59,182 nucleotides of DNA from NCBI GenBank assembly GCA_035626475.1, contig DASPNP010000006.1, positions 1 through 59,182 on the forward strand, read 5' to 3'. Of the stretch, positions 35,301 to 44,436 are shown piece by piece. The DNA is from DASPKT01 sp035626475. Its GTDB lineage: Bacteria; Pseudomonadota; Alphaproteobacteria; Azospirillales; Azospirillaceae. Position 1 is the stretch's first letter; each line of letters starts with the position of its first letter. The notes below the pieces were generated by a model, which was given only the letters and a program-made list of their open reading frames with translations, searched no databases and was not told the DNA's origin. The translations under genes were made by a program, and so were the position numbers.

Positions 35301-37958
35301 TTAGCCCGCCAAACTTTTCGACGCGATTTCATACACGTCGCTGGACAGGCCCGGCGTGCCGACGATCCGCTCCAGCGCGGCGCGGGCGTGCCCCTGGCGC
35401 GTCTCGTCGTACTTGCGCCAGCGGGCGAAGGCCTTGGCCATGCGGCTGGCGACCTGCGGGTTGAGCTTGTCCAGCACCAGCACCGTGTCGGCCAGGAAGG
35501 CGTAGCCGCCGCCGTCCGCCGCGTTGAAGCGCACCGGGTTGCCGGTGAAGCCGCCGACCAGGGCATAGACCTTGTTCGGGTTGCGGATGGAGAAGCCCGG
35601 ATGCTCCATCAGCCCGCGCACCCGCTCCACCGTGTCGGGCCGCGACGCCATGGCCTGGATCATGAACCACTTGTCCATGACCAGCGCCTCGCCCTTCCAC
35701 TTCTCGGCGAAGTCGTCCAGGCACTGCTGGCGCTCCGGCAAGTCGCCGTCGGCGATCAGCGCCAGGGCGGTGATGGCGTCGGTCATGCTGGACGCGTTCC
35801 GGTACTGCGACAGGCAGAGCGCGCGCGCCTCCGCATCGTCCAGGGCCATCAGATAAGCCAGGGCGGCGTTCTTCAGCGAGCGGCGGCCGATTGCCTCCGG
35901 CGTCACGGCGAAGGGGCCGCTGTCCTGGTTCTCGCGATAGGTCGCGAGGAACCGGTCGCGCAGCGCCTGGGCCAGCACGCGCTTCACCTGGTTGCGGGCG
36001 GCATGGATGCCGTCCACGTCGATCACCTCCATCTGCTGGCCGAGATAGGATTCAGTCGGCAGGGTCAGCGCCAGCGCGGCGAAGGCGCGGTCCTCTGCCC
36101 CCCGGTCCAGCGTGGCGGCGACGGCGTCGACGAAGCCCTGCGGCACCCGCATCTCCCGCCCGGCGGCGCGATCGGCCACCAGGTCCAGGATTAGCGTCGT
36201 CGCCAGCGTCTGCCCCGCCTCCCAGCGGTTGAAGGCGTCGCTGTCATGGGCCATGAGGAAGGTGAGGTCCTCCGGCCTATAGTCGAAGCGCAGCCGCACC
36301 GGCGCCGAGAACTCCCGGAACAGCGAGGGCACCGGCGCCGCCGGCACGTCCGTGAAGGTGAAGACCGTCTCGGCCTCGGTCAGGGGCAGAACCCGCTCGG
36401 TGCCCGCTGCCTGCGCCTCGCCCTCCAACCGCAGGGGAAGATCGCGCCCGTCCGGGCCCAGCAGTCCCAGGCGCACCGGGACCAGCATCGGCTTCTTCAC
36501 CGGCTGGCCGGGCGTCGGCGCCAAGCTCTGGCGCAGGGTCAGGCGGTAGGTGCGGCTAGCGGCGTCATAGCTGCCGGAACCCGCTACCACAGGCGTGCCG
36601 GCCTGGGCGTACCAGAGGCGGAACTGCTCCCAATCCACCGCGGCTTCCGGATTGGCGTCGCGCATCGCGGCCAGGAAGTCGTCCGTCGTGACGGCCTGCC
36701 CGTCATGGCGCTGGAAATAGAGATCGATGCCCCGCCGGTAGCCCTGCGCGCCCAGCAGGGTGTGGTACATGCGCAGGACCTCCGCACCCTTCTCATAGAC
36801 GGTGGGGGTGTAGAAGTTGTTGATCTCGATGTAGCTTTCGGGCCGCACCGGGTGCGCGGTCGGGCCGGCATCCTCGGCGAACTGCACCTGGCGCAGGCGC
36901 TGCACGTCCTGGATGCGCTTGACCGGCGCCGAGTTCATGTCGGCGGAGAATTGCTGGTCGCGGAAGACCGTCAAGCCTTCCTTCAGGCTCAGCTGGAACC
37001 AGTCGCGGCAGGTGACCCGGTTGCCGGTCCAGTTGTGGAAATACTCGTGCGCGACCACGGCCTCGATGCCCAGGAAGTCGGTATCGGTCGCCGTGTCGGG
37101 CTTGGCCAGGATGTACTTGGTGTTGAAGACGTTCAGGCCCTTGTTCTCCATTGCCCCCATGTTGAAGTCGGCGACGGCCACGATGTTGAAGACGTCCAGA
37201 TCGTACTCCAGCCCATAGACGTCCTCGTCCCACTTCATGGACTTCTTGAGGCTGTCCATGGCGTGGAAGCACTTGTCCTCGTTGCCCGGCTCCACATAGA
37301 TGCGAAGATTGACCTCACGGCCGGAGCGGGTGGTGAAACTATCCTCGATATGCACGAGGTTGCCGGCCACCATGGCGAAGAGGTAGCAGGGCTTCGGCCA
37401 GGGATCCTCCCAGCGCGCCCAGTGCCGGCCCTCCGCCTCGTCACCGCTCGCCACCAGGTTGCCGTTGCCCAGCAGCACCGGGTAGCGCGCCTTCTCGGCA
37501 TGGATGGTGGTGACGTAGCGCGCCATCACGTCGGGCCTGTCGAGGAAATAGGTGATCTTGCGGAAGCCCTCGGCCTCGCACTGGGTGCAGTAGTTGCCCG
37601 AGGATTTGTACAGCCCCTCCAGCGCGGTGTTGTCCTGCGGCCGGGTGCGGGTGACGATCTCCACCGTGCAGACGTCGGGCAGGTGGGGCAGGGTCAGGCT
37701 GTCGGAAGTGACGGTGTAGTCGCCCGGCGAGAGCGTCCGGTTGTCCACCATGACCGAGAGCAGCTCCAGCTGCTGCCCGTCCAGCACCAGCGGCGCCGGC
37801 CCCTGCGCGGCGGCGGCCGGGTTGCGGCGCAGGGACAGGCGCGAGCGGATGGTCGCATGCTCCTCGCGCAGATCGACGTCCAGGTCGACATTGTCGATGA
37901 GGAACGGGGTGGGGGAATAGTCGCGGAGCTGGATCGCCTTCGGCGCGCCCTTGTCCAT
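35301..37958 (-). CDS. pepN: Aminopeptidase N (M1 zinc metallopeptidase)
   Basis: An 885-aa cytoplasmic exopeptidase removing N-terminal residues. GAMENKGLNVFN is the exopeptidase substrate-binding motif, HEYFHNWTGNRVTCRDWFQLSLKEG contains HExxH plus the distal Glu zinc ligand, and the C-terminal helical DUF3458 part is complete. ATG 37958 gives the usual start (MDKGAPKAIQLRDYSPTPF); the frame continues upstream 42 residues without family resemblance. Confidence 0.95.
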   Translation of the reverse strand: MDKGAPKAIQLRDYSPTPFLIDNVDLDVDLREEHATIRSRLSLRRNPAAAAQGPAPLVLDGQQLELLSVMVDNRTLSPGDYTVTSDSLTLPHLPDVCTVEIVTRTRPQDNTALEGLYKSSGNYCTQCEAEGFRKITYFLDRPDVMARYVTTIHAEKARYPVLLGNGNLVASGDEAEGRHWARWEDPWPKPCYLFAMVAGNLVHIEDSFTTRSGREVNLRIYVEPGNEDKCFHAMDSLKKSMKWDEDVYGLEYDLDVFNIVAVADFNMGAMENKGLNVFNTKYILAKPDTATDTDFLGIEAVVAHEYFHNWTGNRVTCRDWFQLSLKEGLTVFRDQQFSADMNSAPVKRIQDVQRLRQVQFAEDAGPTAHPVRPESYIEINNFYTPTVYEKGAEVLRMYHTLLGAQGYRRGIDLYFQRHDGQAVTTDDFLAAMRDANPEAAVDWEQFRLWYAQAGTPVVAGSGSYDAASRTYRLTLRQSLAPTPGQPVKKPMLVPVRLGLLGPDGRDLPLRLEGEAQAAGTERVLPLTEAETVFTFTDVPAAPVPSLFREFSAPVRLRFDYRPEDLTFLMAHDSDAFNRWEAGQTLATTLILDLVADRAAGREMRVPQGFVDAVAATLDRGAEDRAFAALALTLPTESYLGQQMEVIDVDGIHAARNQVKRVLAQALRDRFLATYRENQDSGPFAVTPEAIGRRSLKNAALAYLMALDDAEARALCLSQYRNASSMTDAITALALIADGDLPERQQCLDDFAEKWKGEALVMDKWFMIQAMASRPDTVERVRGLMEHPGFSIRNPNKVYALVGGFTGNPVRFNAADGGGYAFLADTVLVLDKLNPQVASRMAKAFARWRKYDETRQGHARAALERIVGTPGLSSDVYEIASKSLAG

Positions 37959-38124
37959 GGGTTCGTGTCCATCTGCAACGGAGCGGGGGCGGGGAGCATA
38001 GGCGAGCCCGCCGCCGGGCGCTAGACGGCAGGGGTGACGCGGAAGGGGGATACGAAATTCCGTGAAATGTTGCGATTGTTTCAATTATCATCGGTGGTGA
38101 AAGCAACGGAAGGTGCGGCCGGAA

Positions 38125-38730
38125 ATGGTGCTGGAGCTGGACGCGTCCGATGTCGTGATCCTGTCGCTGGCCGCCGCCTGCTGCGCCGCTGCGATCCTGA
38201 TCGAGGCGCTGCGCTTCGTGATCCCGGAAATCTACGAGTGGGTCGCCGGCCATGACCGTGTCCGGCTGGAGACGGTGGAGGCGCGCAAGACCGCCGAGGC
38301 GCTGCTGATCCGCAACCGCGAGCAGGCGGCGCTGCGCGACCGCCGCAACACCGAGCGCTTCCGGCTGAAGGCCTCGCTCGGCCGCGTCGAGCTGGCGCTG
38401 GCCGCCGTCGAGAAGGAGCGCATCGAGATCTGGCACGATCTCGGCGACCAGACCGTGGCCGATACGCTGTTCCTGGCGCGGGTCACCAACCGTCAAGCGG
38501 CCGAGAAGGCGCAACGCGACTTCGACCTGGCGCCCTTCGTCTGGCGCTACACCAACAATGTCCGGATCTGGGCCGTGAACGACAAGGTCGCGCGGGCCTA
38601 TCTGGAGCAGTGCTACCCCAAGGACGAGGGCTATGCCTGGAGCGAGCCGGTGCCGGCATCCGCCGCGGCCGCCGTCGCTGGCGCCGCGCCGGCCAGCAGC
38701 TTCGCCGCCCGTACCGTGCCGAGGCGCTGA
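38125..38730 (+). CDS. Membrane-anchored coiled-coil protein of unknown function
   Basis: A 201-aa unknown. One N-terminal membrane helix (about 11-33), then a long charged coiled coil (about 40-115: RKTAEALLIRNREQAALRD) and a compact C-terminal region with WRYTNNVRIWAVNDKVARAYL. The Ala-rich tail is probably disordered. ATG 38125 is used; GTG 38113 is possible. It is the first of three tightly packed genes; the second starts 4 bases after its stop codon. An AT-rich 50-base stretch upstream with TATCAT (38086) probably holds the promoter. Confidence 0.72.
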   Translation: MVLELDASDVVILSLAAACCAAAILIEALRFVIPEIYEWVAGHDRVRLETVEARKTAEALLIRNREQAALRDRRNTERFRLKASLGRVELALAAVEKERIEIWHDLGDQTVADTLFLARVTNRQAAEKAQRDFDLAPFVWRYTNNVRIWAVNDKVARAYLEQCYPKDEGYAWSEPVPASAAAAVAGAAPASSFAARTVPRR

Positions 38731-38733
38731 GGC

Positions 38734-39318
38734 ATGACCCTGCTGAACTTCGTCAGCTTCTGCCTGCTGGCCGTGTCCGGCTCGGTGCTGGTGCTGGCCG
38801 CCCGGCGCATCCTGGCGGTCATCAAGGCGACGGAGCTGCGCATCTCGGAATCGGTGGACGCCAAGAACATCGCGGCCTCCGAACTGAAGGTGGCGCGGCG
38901 CGACGAGGCGCAGATCCGCTCCGCCATCGACGAGGCCGACGCCGCCATCCTGGCGATGACCAAGGCGCAGAGCCAGGCGGAGGCGCGCATCATCAGGCTG
39001 AAGGCGTCGGACCGCATGGTCGTCAACATGGTCGACAATGAGTGGCGCAAGTTCGACCGCTTCTTCGAGGTGACGGTGACCAATCCGCGCATGCCCGCCT
39101 TCCTGGGCCGCGGGCCCGGCTCGGCCACGGGCTGGTCGGAGGGGCGGGCCGTCTCCGGCTTCGCCCGCTCCGCCGAGGAGTTCCGCGACCGGGTCGCCGC
39201 CCGCTTCGCCGCGAAGGACGGTTTCCTCCTGGGCCAAGTGCAGGCAAAATCGCTGCTGGACGACGACTCCCTTCTCACCGCGTCGCGCGCCGCCGACGCC
39301 TCCCAGGCCAGCCCATGA
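38734..39318 (+). CDS. Second membrane-anchored coiled-coil protein
   Basis: A 194-aa unknown with the same plan as the preceding protein: an N-terminal membrane helix (about 4-22), a coiled coil (about 30-92, ELKVARRDEAQIRSAIDEAD), then a small domain (KFDRFFEVTVTNPRMPAFLG). The segment FFEVTVTNPR resembles LFLARVTNRQ of the upstream protein, hinting at distant duplication. Its stop overlaps the next start (ATGA). Confidence 0.72.
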   Translation: MTLLNFVSFCLLAVSGSVLVLAARRILAVIKATELRISESVDAKNIAASELKVARRDEAQIRSAIDEADAAILAMTKAQSQAEARIIRLKASDRMVVNMVDNEWRKFDRFFEVTVTNPRMPAFLGRGPGSATGWSEGRAVSGFARSAEEFRDRVAARFAAKDGFLLGQVQAKSLLDDDSLLTASRAADASQASP

Positions 39319-40031
39319 CCGATCCCGTCCTCGCCCCCCTGCGCCTCACCGGCCCCGGCCTCGACCGCGCCCGGCTGGCCGCCCTCGCGGCGGAGACGGG
39401 GCTGGACCCGGCCGGGGCCGGGCCGGTGGTGGAGGCGGTGGCCGAGGGCGACGCCGAAGGGCTGACGGCGGCGCTGGCCTGCGACGCGGCCGCGATCGTG
39501 GAACTGGCGGCCGGCCGGCCCTTCCCGACGGGGAGGCTGGCCGAGGCGCTGGCGGGGGCTTGCGTCCTGCACCTCTCGCTCTGCACCCGCACCGCCTGGT
39601 CCTTCGACACGGCGGCGCAGTTCTGCGACGGGCTGGCGGCGCGCGGGCTGCTGCCGGATTGGCTGCGCCACGATGTGGAGCTGAGCCTGCACGAGGCGGT
39701 CGTCAACGCCGTGCTGCACGGCAACCTCGCCATGGGCGGGTCGCTGGTGGACGACACGGCCGAGTTCGACGCCTTCTGCGCCCGTCTGTCGGCGCGGCTG
39801 GAGGATACGGATGCCGCCGCCCGCCGGGTGGAGCTGACAGCGCTGCGCCGCGACGGGCTGCTGCTGCTGCGCGTCGCCGACGAGGGGGCGGGCTACGACC
39901 CCGCCACGGTGCCGCGCCCGGTCGACATCACCGCCAAGTCGGGCCGCGGCCTGGAGATCATGCGCACCATGGCGAGCCTCATGGAGGTGGGCGAGGGCGG
40001 CCGGGCGGTGACGCTGGGCTTCGCGGTCTGA
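39315..40031 (+). CDS. HATPase_c-domain protein, anti-sigma-factor-kinase-like
   Basis: A 238-aa protein. An Ala/Leu-rich N-terminal ~100 residues of unknown fold is followed by a GHKL ATPase domain: N-box SLHEAVVNAVLHGNL, G1 VADEGAGYDP, G2 GRGLEIMRTM. There is no dimerisation His box, so it resembles RsbW/SpoIIAB-type anti-sigma kinases rather than sensor kinases. Its ATG overlaps the stop of the upstream membrane gene, so the three products probably act together. No STAS antagonist, PP2C phosphatase or sigma factor is nearby. Confidence 0.8.
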   Translation: MTDPVLAPLRLTGPGLDRARLAALAAETGLDPAGAGPVVEAVAEGDAEGLTAALACDAAAIVELAAGRPFPTGRLAEALAGACVLHLSLCTRTAWSFDTAAQFCDGLAARGLLPDWLRHDVELSLHEAVVNAVLHGNLAMGGSLVDDTAEFDAFCARLSARLEDTDAAARRVELTALRRDGLLLLRVADEGAGYDPATVPRPVDITAKSGRGLEIMRTMASLMEVGEGGRAVTLGFAV

Positions 40032-40098
40032 CGCTTCGCCGCATTGCGCCGGGCGTGATGCCCCTTACATTGCCGGGCGAACCGTTCGGAGATCCGTC

Positions 40099-40530
40099 AT
40101 GCTGCGCCGCGCCCTCCTCACCGCCGCCACCGTCCTGCTGATCGCCGGGCCGGCGCTCGCCCACAGCTTCGCCGCCGGGCAGGTGAAGATCGGCCATCCC
40201 TGGGCGCTGCCGGCGGCGGGGCCGGAGGCCAGCGCCTTCGTCTCGCTGCTGAACAGCGGCAAGGAGGCCGACCGGCTGACGGGCGCCAGCACGCCGGTCG
40301 CCGGGAAGGTCGTCATCCACGATCTGGCGCAGGGCAAGCCGGCGCCGGTGGACGGGATCGACGTGCTGCCGAGAAAGCCGGTCGCCATGCGCCCCACCGC
40401 GCGCGAGCTGCGGCTGGTGGGGCTGACCCGGCCCCTGAAGCTCGGCGACAAGTTCCCGCTGACCCTGACCTTCGCCAAGGGCGGCAGCGTCACCGTCGAG
40501 GTCTTCGTCGAGGAGGGGCCGGCGCACTGA
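40099..40530 (+). CDS. PCu(A)C-like periplasmic protein with degenerate copper site
   Basis: A 143-aa protein with a signal peptide ending AGPALAHS. The cupredoxin-like PCu(A)C fold is recognisable from HPWALPAAGPEASAFVSLLN, the RPTARELRLVGL region and the final FAKGGSVTVEVFV. The copper motif H(M)x10Mx21HxM is largely lost: the first His remains (VVIHDL), but the Met/His ligands downstream are absent (ELRLVGL where HLM is usual). It starts 67 bases after the HATPase gene and may share its transcript. Confidence 0.75.
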   Translation: MLRRALLTAATVLLIAGPALAHSFAAGQVKIGHPWALPAAGPEASAFVSLLNSGKEADRLTGASTPVAGKVVIHDLAQGKPAPVDGIDVLPRKPVAMRPTARELRLVGLTRPLKLGDKFPLTLTFAKGGSVTVEVFVEEGPAH

Positions 40531-40569
40531 GGCGTCCGGCGGACGTAGGTCGGGAGAGGCTGGGGAGTG

Positions 40570-40695
40570 GTGCGTCCTTCGACAAGCTCAGGATGAGGGA
40601 GGGGGGGATGCCAGGCACCCCTGGTTTCTCCCCAGCGCGAGCGAGACGGGGAGCAGCTAAAACGTCCTCATCCTGAGCCTGTCGAAGGACGCACA
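40570..40695. repeat. Inverted-repeat element A, copy 3
   Basis: Arms gtgcgtccttcgacaagctc and gcctgtcgaaggacgcac are near-perfect complements 90 bases apart. It lies between convergent genes. Confidence 0.87.
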
Positions 40696-40720
40696 GCCTC
40701 AACGCTGCCCTGGCCAACGA

Positions 40721-41632
40721 TCACCGCCCCAGGCGCAGGCCCATCGAGGTCAGCATGCCCGCGACCACCACCACGACGCCCAGCAGCGCCAGGGTGGTGG
40801 GGATCTCGCCCAGCACCGGCACGGCCAGCAGCATGGCGGCGGCCGGCACCAGCGCGGGGAACAGCGCGGCGCGGGCGGCGCCCAGCAGCTCCACCGCCTT
40901 GGTGTGCAGCACCAGCGCCACCACGGCCACCAGCACGCCCTGGAACAGCGCCTGGACCAGCACCTCGGACAGGGGCGCCTCCAGCAGCCGCAAGCCGGCG
41001 AGCGCGACGTAGGGCGGCAGGTAGAAGGCCGCCGACAGCACCGAGACCAGCGCCACGGCGCGGAACGGCTCCACCGCCCAGCGGCGTGCGGCCAGCGTGT
41101 AGCCGGCCCAGAGCACGCCGCCGGCCATGAACATCAGGTCGCCCAGCCATTGCGGCCCGGCACCGGCCTCATGCGGGGCGGTCAGGCTCGACCAGCCGAC
41201 CAGCAGGATGCCCGCCAGCACCATCGCGGCGCCGGCGATCCTCTGGCGCGCCGGCCGGTCGCCCAGCAGCAGCCAGGCGCCGAGGATGGCGACGACGATG
41301 TTGGTGCCGGGGGCGACCACGCCGAAATGCCCGGCCGGCGCCAGCTGCAGCCCGCCGATGGCGACGAGGATGTAGGGCGCGCCGGCTCCCGTCGCGAGTG
41401 CCAGCCCGCGGCCCCACTCGGCCCCCCGGGGCGGGCGCCGCAGCAGGATCGGCAGCAGCACCAGGCCGGCGACGCCGAAGCGCAACGCCGTGACGTCGTA
41501 CACGTCGAGATGCCCGCCGACGCCCAGCTTGGAGATGACCGGCCACGCTCCCCAGATCAGCGCCGCCATCAGGCCGCAGATCAGGCCCAGCGGGCGGGCG
41601 GGGGACTCGATGGTGCTGGCGGCGACGGTCAT
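40721..41632 (-). CDS. EamA/DMT-family transporter
   Basis: A 303-aa inner-membrane protein with ten hydrophobic helices in two EamA repeats (about 14-145 and 160-295). GLICGLMAALIWGAWPVISKLG is the typical first helix, and PGTNIVVAILGAWLLLGDRPARQR is the helix 4-5 region conserved in drug/metabolite transporters. The substrate is unknown. Monocistronic. Confidence 0.87.
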   Translation of the reverse strand: MTVAASTIESPARPLGLICGLMAALIWGAWPVISKLGVGGHLDVYDVTALRFGVAGLVLLPILLRRPPRGAEWGRGLALATGAGAPYILVAIGGLQLAPAGHFGVVAPGTNIVVAILGAWLLLGDRPARQRIAGAAMVLAGILLVGWSSLTAPHEAGAGPQWLGDLMFMAGGVLWAGYTLAARRWAVEPFRAVALVSVLSAAFYLPPYVALAGLRLLEAPLSEVLVQALFQGVLVAVVALVLHTKAVELLGAARAALFPALVPAAAMLLAVPVLGEIPTTLALLGVVVVVAGMLTSMGLRLGR

Positions 41633-41718
41633 GGCGGGACTCCGGGTGCCGGGACCGGGAGCTTAGCCGCGCAGGCGGCCGGGGAGGGAGGCCGGAAGGC
41701 GCAGGGCAGGGGTGCACC

Positions 41719-41925
41719 GCATATCCTTCTCCCCTTGCGGGAGAAGGATGGGGCCCCAAGCCTGCTTGGGGAGGATGAGGGGTCGACCGGGCGGCAGCCC
41801 GGGCGTTCTCAACCGGTGATCTCGGGATAGCGGGTGAGAACGTCCGGCTTCGCTGTCCGACCCCTCAACCCCCCACGGCTGCGCCGCGGGACCCACCCTT
41901 CTCCCGCAAGGGGAGAAGGATTAAA
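41719..41925. repeat. Long inverted-repeat element B, copy 3
   Basis: Ends tccttctccccttgcgggag and its complement, inner arms gaggggtcgaccgg...gttctcaaccgg and ggtgagaacgtccggcttc...gacccctca. It lies 7 bases beyond the sufA stop, at the downstream end of the suf operon, and fills the 299-base gap to the EamA gene. Confidence 0.87.
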
Positions 41926-41931
41926 GACCGC

Positions 41932-42279
41932 TCACACGGTGAAGCTCTCGCCGCAGCCGCAGCGGGCCTTCTCGTTGGGATTGCGGAAGACGAAGCCGGA
42001 GTTGAACTTGTCCTCGACCCAGTCCATCTCGGTGCCGATCAGGAACATGGTCGAGGCCGGGTCGAGCAGGACGGTGACGCCCTTGTCCTCCACCACCTCC
42101 TCGAACTTCCGCTTCTCCTCGGCATATTCCACGAAGTAGCTCATGCCGGAGCAGCCGCGCGCCTTCACGCCGATGCGCAGGCCGACCACCGGCTTGTCGG
42201 CCTTGGCGATGATGGCGCGCACGCGCTCGGCGGCGGCGTCGGTCAGCGTCATGGCCTTGGGGCGTTCCATCATGCTCAC
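41932..42279 (-). CDS. sufA: A-type Fe-S carrier SufA
   Basis: A 115-aa HesB/IscA-type protein that carries [4Fe-4S]/[2Fe-2S] clusters from the SUF scaffold to targets. The three conserved cysteines are present: ARGCSGMSY and CGCGESF at the C terminus. GTG 42279 has aggaga at ideal spacing; ATG 42273 is the alternative. Last gene of the suf operon. Confidence 0.93.
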   Translation of the reverse strand: MSMMERPKAMTLTDAAAERVRAIIAKADKPVVGLRIGVKARGCSGMSYFVEYAEEKRKFEEVVEDKGVTVLLDPASTMFLIGTEMDWVEDKFNSGFVFRNPNEKARCGCGESFTV

Positions 42280-42290
42280 GGGCTTTCTCC

Positions 42291-42689
42291 TCAGAACATG
42301 TTGAGCGCGATGCGCGCCTCGTCGGACATCATTCCCTGGTGCCAGCCGGGCTCCCAGACCAGCTCGACCTTGGCCGAGCGCACGCCCGGCACGGACAGGA
42401 CCGCCGCTTGCACCGTGCCCGGCATCTCGCCCGCCACGGGGCAGCCGGGGGCGGTCAGCGTCATGTCGATCTCCACGTCGCCGTCGGCGTCCACGTCGCA
42501 GCGGTAGACGAGGCCGAGCTCGTAGATGTTCACGGGGATCTCGGGGTCGTAGACCGTGCGCAGCGCTTCCACCACGCGGTCCACCAGGGGCGCGTCCGGG
42601 GGCAGTCTCTGGTCTTCGGGCAGCTCCACCGGAGCCCCCATGAAGACGCCCGGCGGGGCGATCGGCCGTTCCATCGTCGTGTCTCCCAT
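42291..42689 (-). CDS. sufT: SufT, MIP18/DUF59-family Fe-S maturation protein
   Basis: A 132-aa protein. A ~35-residue Pro-rich N terminus precedes the DUF59 domain (VYDPEIPVNIYELGLVY, TLTAPGCPVAGEMP with the conserved Cys, WEPGWHQGMMSDEARI). It helps maturation of Fe-S proteins. ATG 42689 starts 5 bases after sufU; ATG 42674 has a better Shine-Dalgarno and is possible. The domain is also the N-terminal part of Mrp at 3625. Confidence 0.92.
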   Translation of the reverse strand: MGDTTMERPIAPPGVFMGAPVELPEDQRLPPDAPLVDRVVEALRTVYDPEIPVNIYELGLVYRCDVDADGDVEIDMTLTAPGCPVAGEMPGTVQAAVLSVPGVRSAKVELVWEPGWHQGMMSDEARIALNMF

Positions 42690-42694
42690 CCGCC

Positions 42695-43165
42695 TCACTC
42701 CGTGGAGGTCTTCTCGTCGCCATGCAGGGCGGCGTTCATCGTGTGCCAGGCCAGGGTGGCGCATTTCACGCGCATCGGGAACTCGCGTACGCCCGACAGC
42801 ACCTGCAGTTTCTCCACTGCCTCCTCGTCCAGCCGGCCGTGGTCGGTGTGCTCATGGTCGTCCTTGGTGCACATCTCGTGGAAATGCCCGAACAGCGCCT
42901 CGGCCTCGGCCTGGGTCTTGCCCTTCAGGATCTCGGTCATGAGCGAGGCGCTTGCCTGGCTGATGGCGCAGCCGCGCCCGTCGAAGCGAAGGTCCTCGAC
43001 CCGCCCGTCAGCGCCCAGCAGCAGGTAGACGGCGATCTTGTCGCCGCACATCGGGTTGTCGCCGCGGGCATGCCGGTTGAACTGGTCCGGCTTGCCGAAG
43101 TTACGCGGGTTCTTGCCGTGATCCAGGATGACTTCCTGGTACAGGTCGCGCAGATCGTCGAACAT
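42695..43165 (-). CDS. sufU: SufU-type Fe-S assembly protein
   Basis: A 156-aa IscU-like protein; in SUF systems it accepts sulfur from SufS. The cysteines are in DNPMCGDKI, GRGCAISQAS and RVKCATLAW, with an inserted charged region (HEMCTKDDHEHTDHG) between the second and third, as in the SufU branch. The start overlaps the sufS stop (ATGA). Confidence 0.93.
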   Translation of the reverse strand: MFDDLRDLYQEVILDHGKNPRNFGKPDQFNRHARGDNPMCGDKIAVYLLLGADGRVEDLRFDGRGCAISQASASLMTEILKGKTQAEAEALFGHFHEMCTKDDHEHTDHGRLDEEAVEKLQVLSGVREFPMRVKCATLAWHTMNAALHGDEKTSTE

Positions 43166-44436
43166 CAGCCGAAGAACTCCTTCACAGCCTTCACCGCGTC
43201 GGCCAGGGCGTCGGCCTCCGCCTCGGTGTTGTACAGCCCGAAGCTCGCCCGGGCGGTGGCGCCGACGTCGAACCGGTCCATCAGCGGCTCGGCGCAGTGG
43301 CGGCCCACACGGATGGCAACGCCGGCGCGGTCCACGAAGGTCCCGATGTCGTGCGGGTGGACGCCCTCCAGCACGAAGCTGACGATGGCGGCCTTGCCGG
43401 GCGCGGTTCCGATGATGCGAAGCCCGTCGATGGCCGACAGCCTTTCCGTCGCATAGGCCAGCAGCCGGTTCTCATGGTCCCGGACGGCGCCCATGCCCAG
43501 GCTGTTCACATAGTCGATCGCGGCGCCCAGTCCAATGCCCTCCATGATCGGCGGCGTGCCGGCCTCGAACCGGTAGGGCGCCTCGCGGAAGGTGGTCTCG
43601 TCGAAGGTCACGGTCTGGATCATGTCGCCGCCGCCCTGCCAGGGCGGCATGCGGTCGAGCAGGTCCTTCTTGCCATACAGCACCCCGATGCCGGTGGGGC
43701 CGTACAGCTTGTGCCCGGTCATGACATAGAAGTCGGCGTCGATGGCCTGCACGTCCACCGGCATGTGCACCGCCGCCTGGCTGCCGTCGAAGATGACGGG
43801 GATGCCGCGGGCATGCGCCAGGCGGGCGATCTCCTTGGCCGGGTTGACGGTGCCCAGCACGTTGCTGGCGTGGGTGACGGCCACCAGCTTGACCTTCGGC
43901 CCCAGCAGCGCCTCGTAGGCGTCCATGTCCAGGCTGCCGTCGTCCAGCACCGGGATCCACTTCAGCACGATGCCGAGCTGGGTCCGCAGCATCTGCCAGG
44001 GCACCATGTTGGCATGGTGCTCCATGGCGCTGACCACCACCTCGTCGCCCGGCTGGAAGAAGGCGCGGCCGAAGCTCTGCGCCACCAGGTTGAAGGCCTC
44101 GGTGGCGTTGCGGGTGAAGACGATATTCTCGCGCGACGGCGCGTTCAGGAAGGCCGCCACCTTGTCGCGCACCGCCTCGTAGGCGTCGGTCGAGCGCTGG
44201 GACAGGAAGTGCACGCCGCGATGGACATTGGAATAGTCCTGCTCCAGGAAGTCGCGCATGGCGTCGATCACCTGGCGCGGCTTCTGCGCGCTGGCGGCAC
44301 TGTCGAGATAGACGAGATGCTTGCCCGGGCGGCCCGGCTTCTCGTGCACCAGGCGGGTCAGGATCGGGAAGTCCTGCCTCACCCGCTCGACGTCGTAGGG
44401 CGCGTTGCTGGGGATCAGGGGGGCGGTCGCGCTCAT
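43165..44436 (-). CDS. sufS: SufS group II cysteine desulfurase
   Basis: A 423-aa PLP enzyme that takes sulfur from cysteine for cluster assembly. The PLP lysine lies in MTGHKLYGPTG, and the active-site Cys in the short RVGRHCAEPLM loop typical of group II. ATG 44436 gives the usual start; the frame is open upstream but overlaps the GNAT gene there. Its start overlaps the stop of that GNAT gene, so the insertion is translationally coupled to the suf genes. Confidence 0.95.
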   Translation of the reverse strand: MSATAPLIPSNAPYDVERVRQDFPILTRLVHEKPGRPGKHLVYLDSAASAQKPRQVIDAMRDFLEQDYSNVHRGVHFLSQRSTDAYEAVRDKVAAFLNAPSRENIVFTRNATEAFNLVAQSFGRAFFQPGDEVVVSAMEHHANMVPWQMLRTQLGIVLKWIPVLDDGSLDMDAYEALLGPKVKLVAVTHASNVLGTVNPAKEIARLAHARGIPVIFDGSQAAVHMPVDVQAIDADFYVMTGHKLYGPTGIGVLYGKKDLLDRMPPWQGGGDMIQTVTFDETTFREAPYRFEAGTPPIMEGIGLGAAIDYVNSLGMGAVRDHENRLLAYATERLSAIDGLRIIGTAPGKAAIVSFVLEGVHPHDIGTFVDRAGVAIRVGRHCAEPLMDRFDVGATARASFGLYNTEAEADALADAVKAVKEFFG

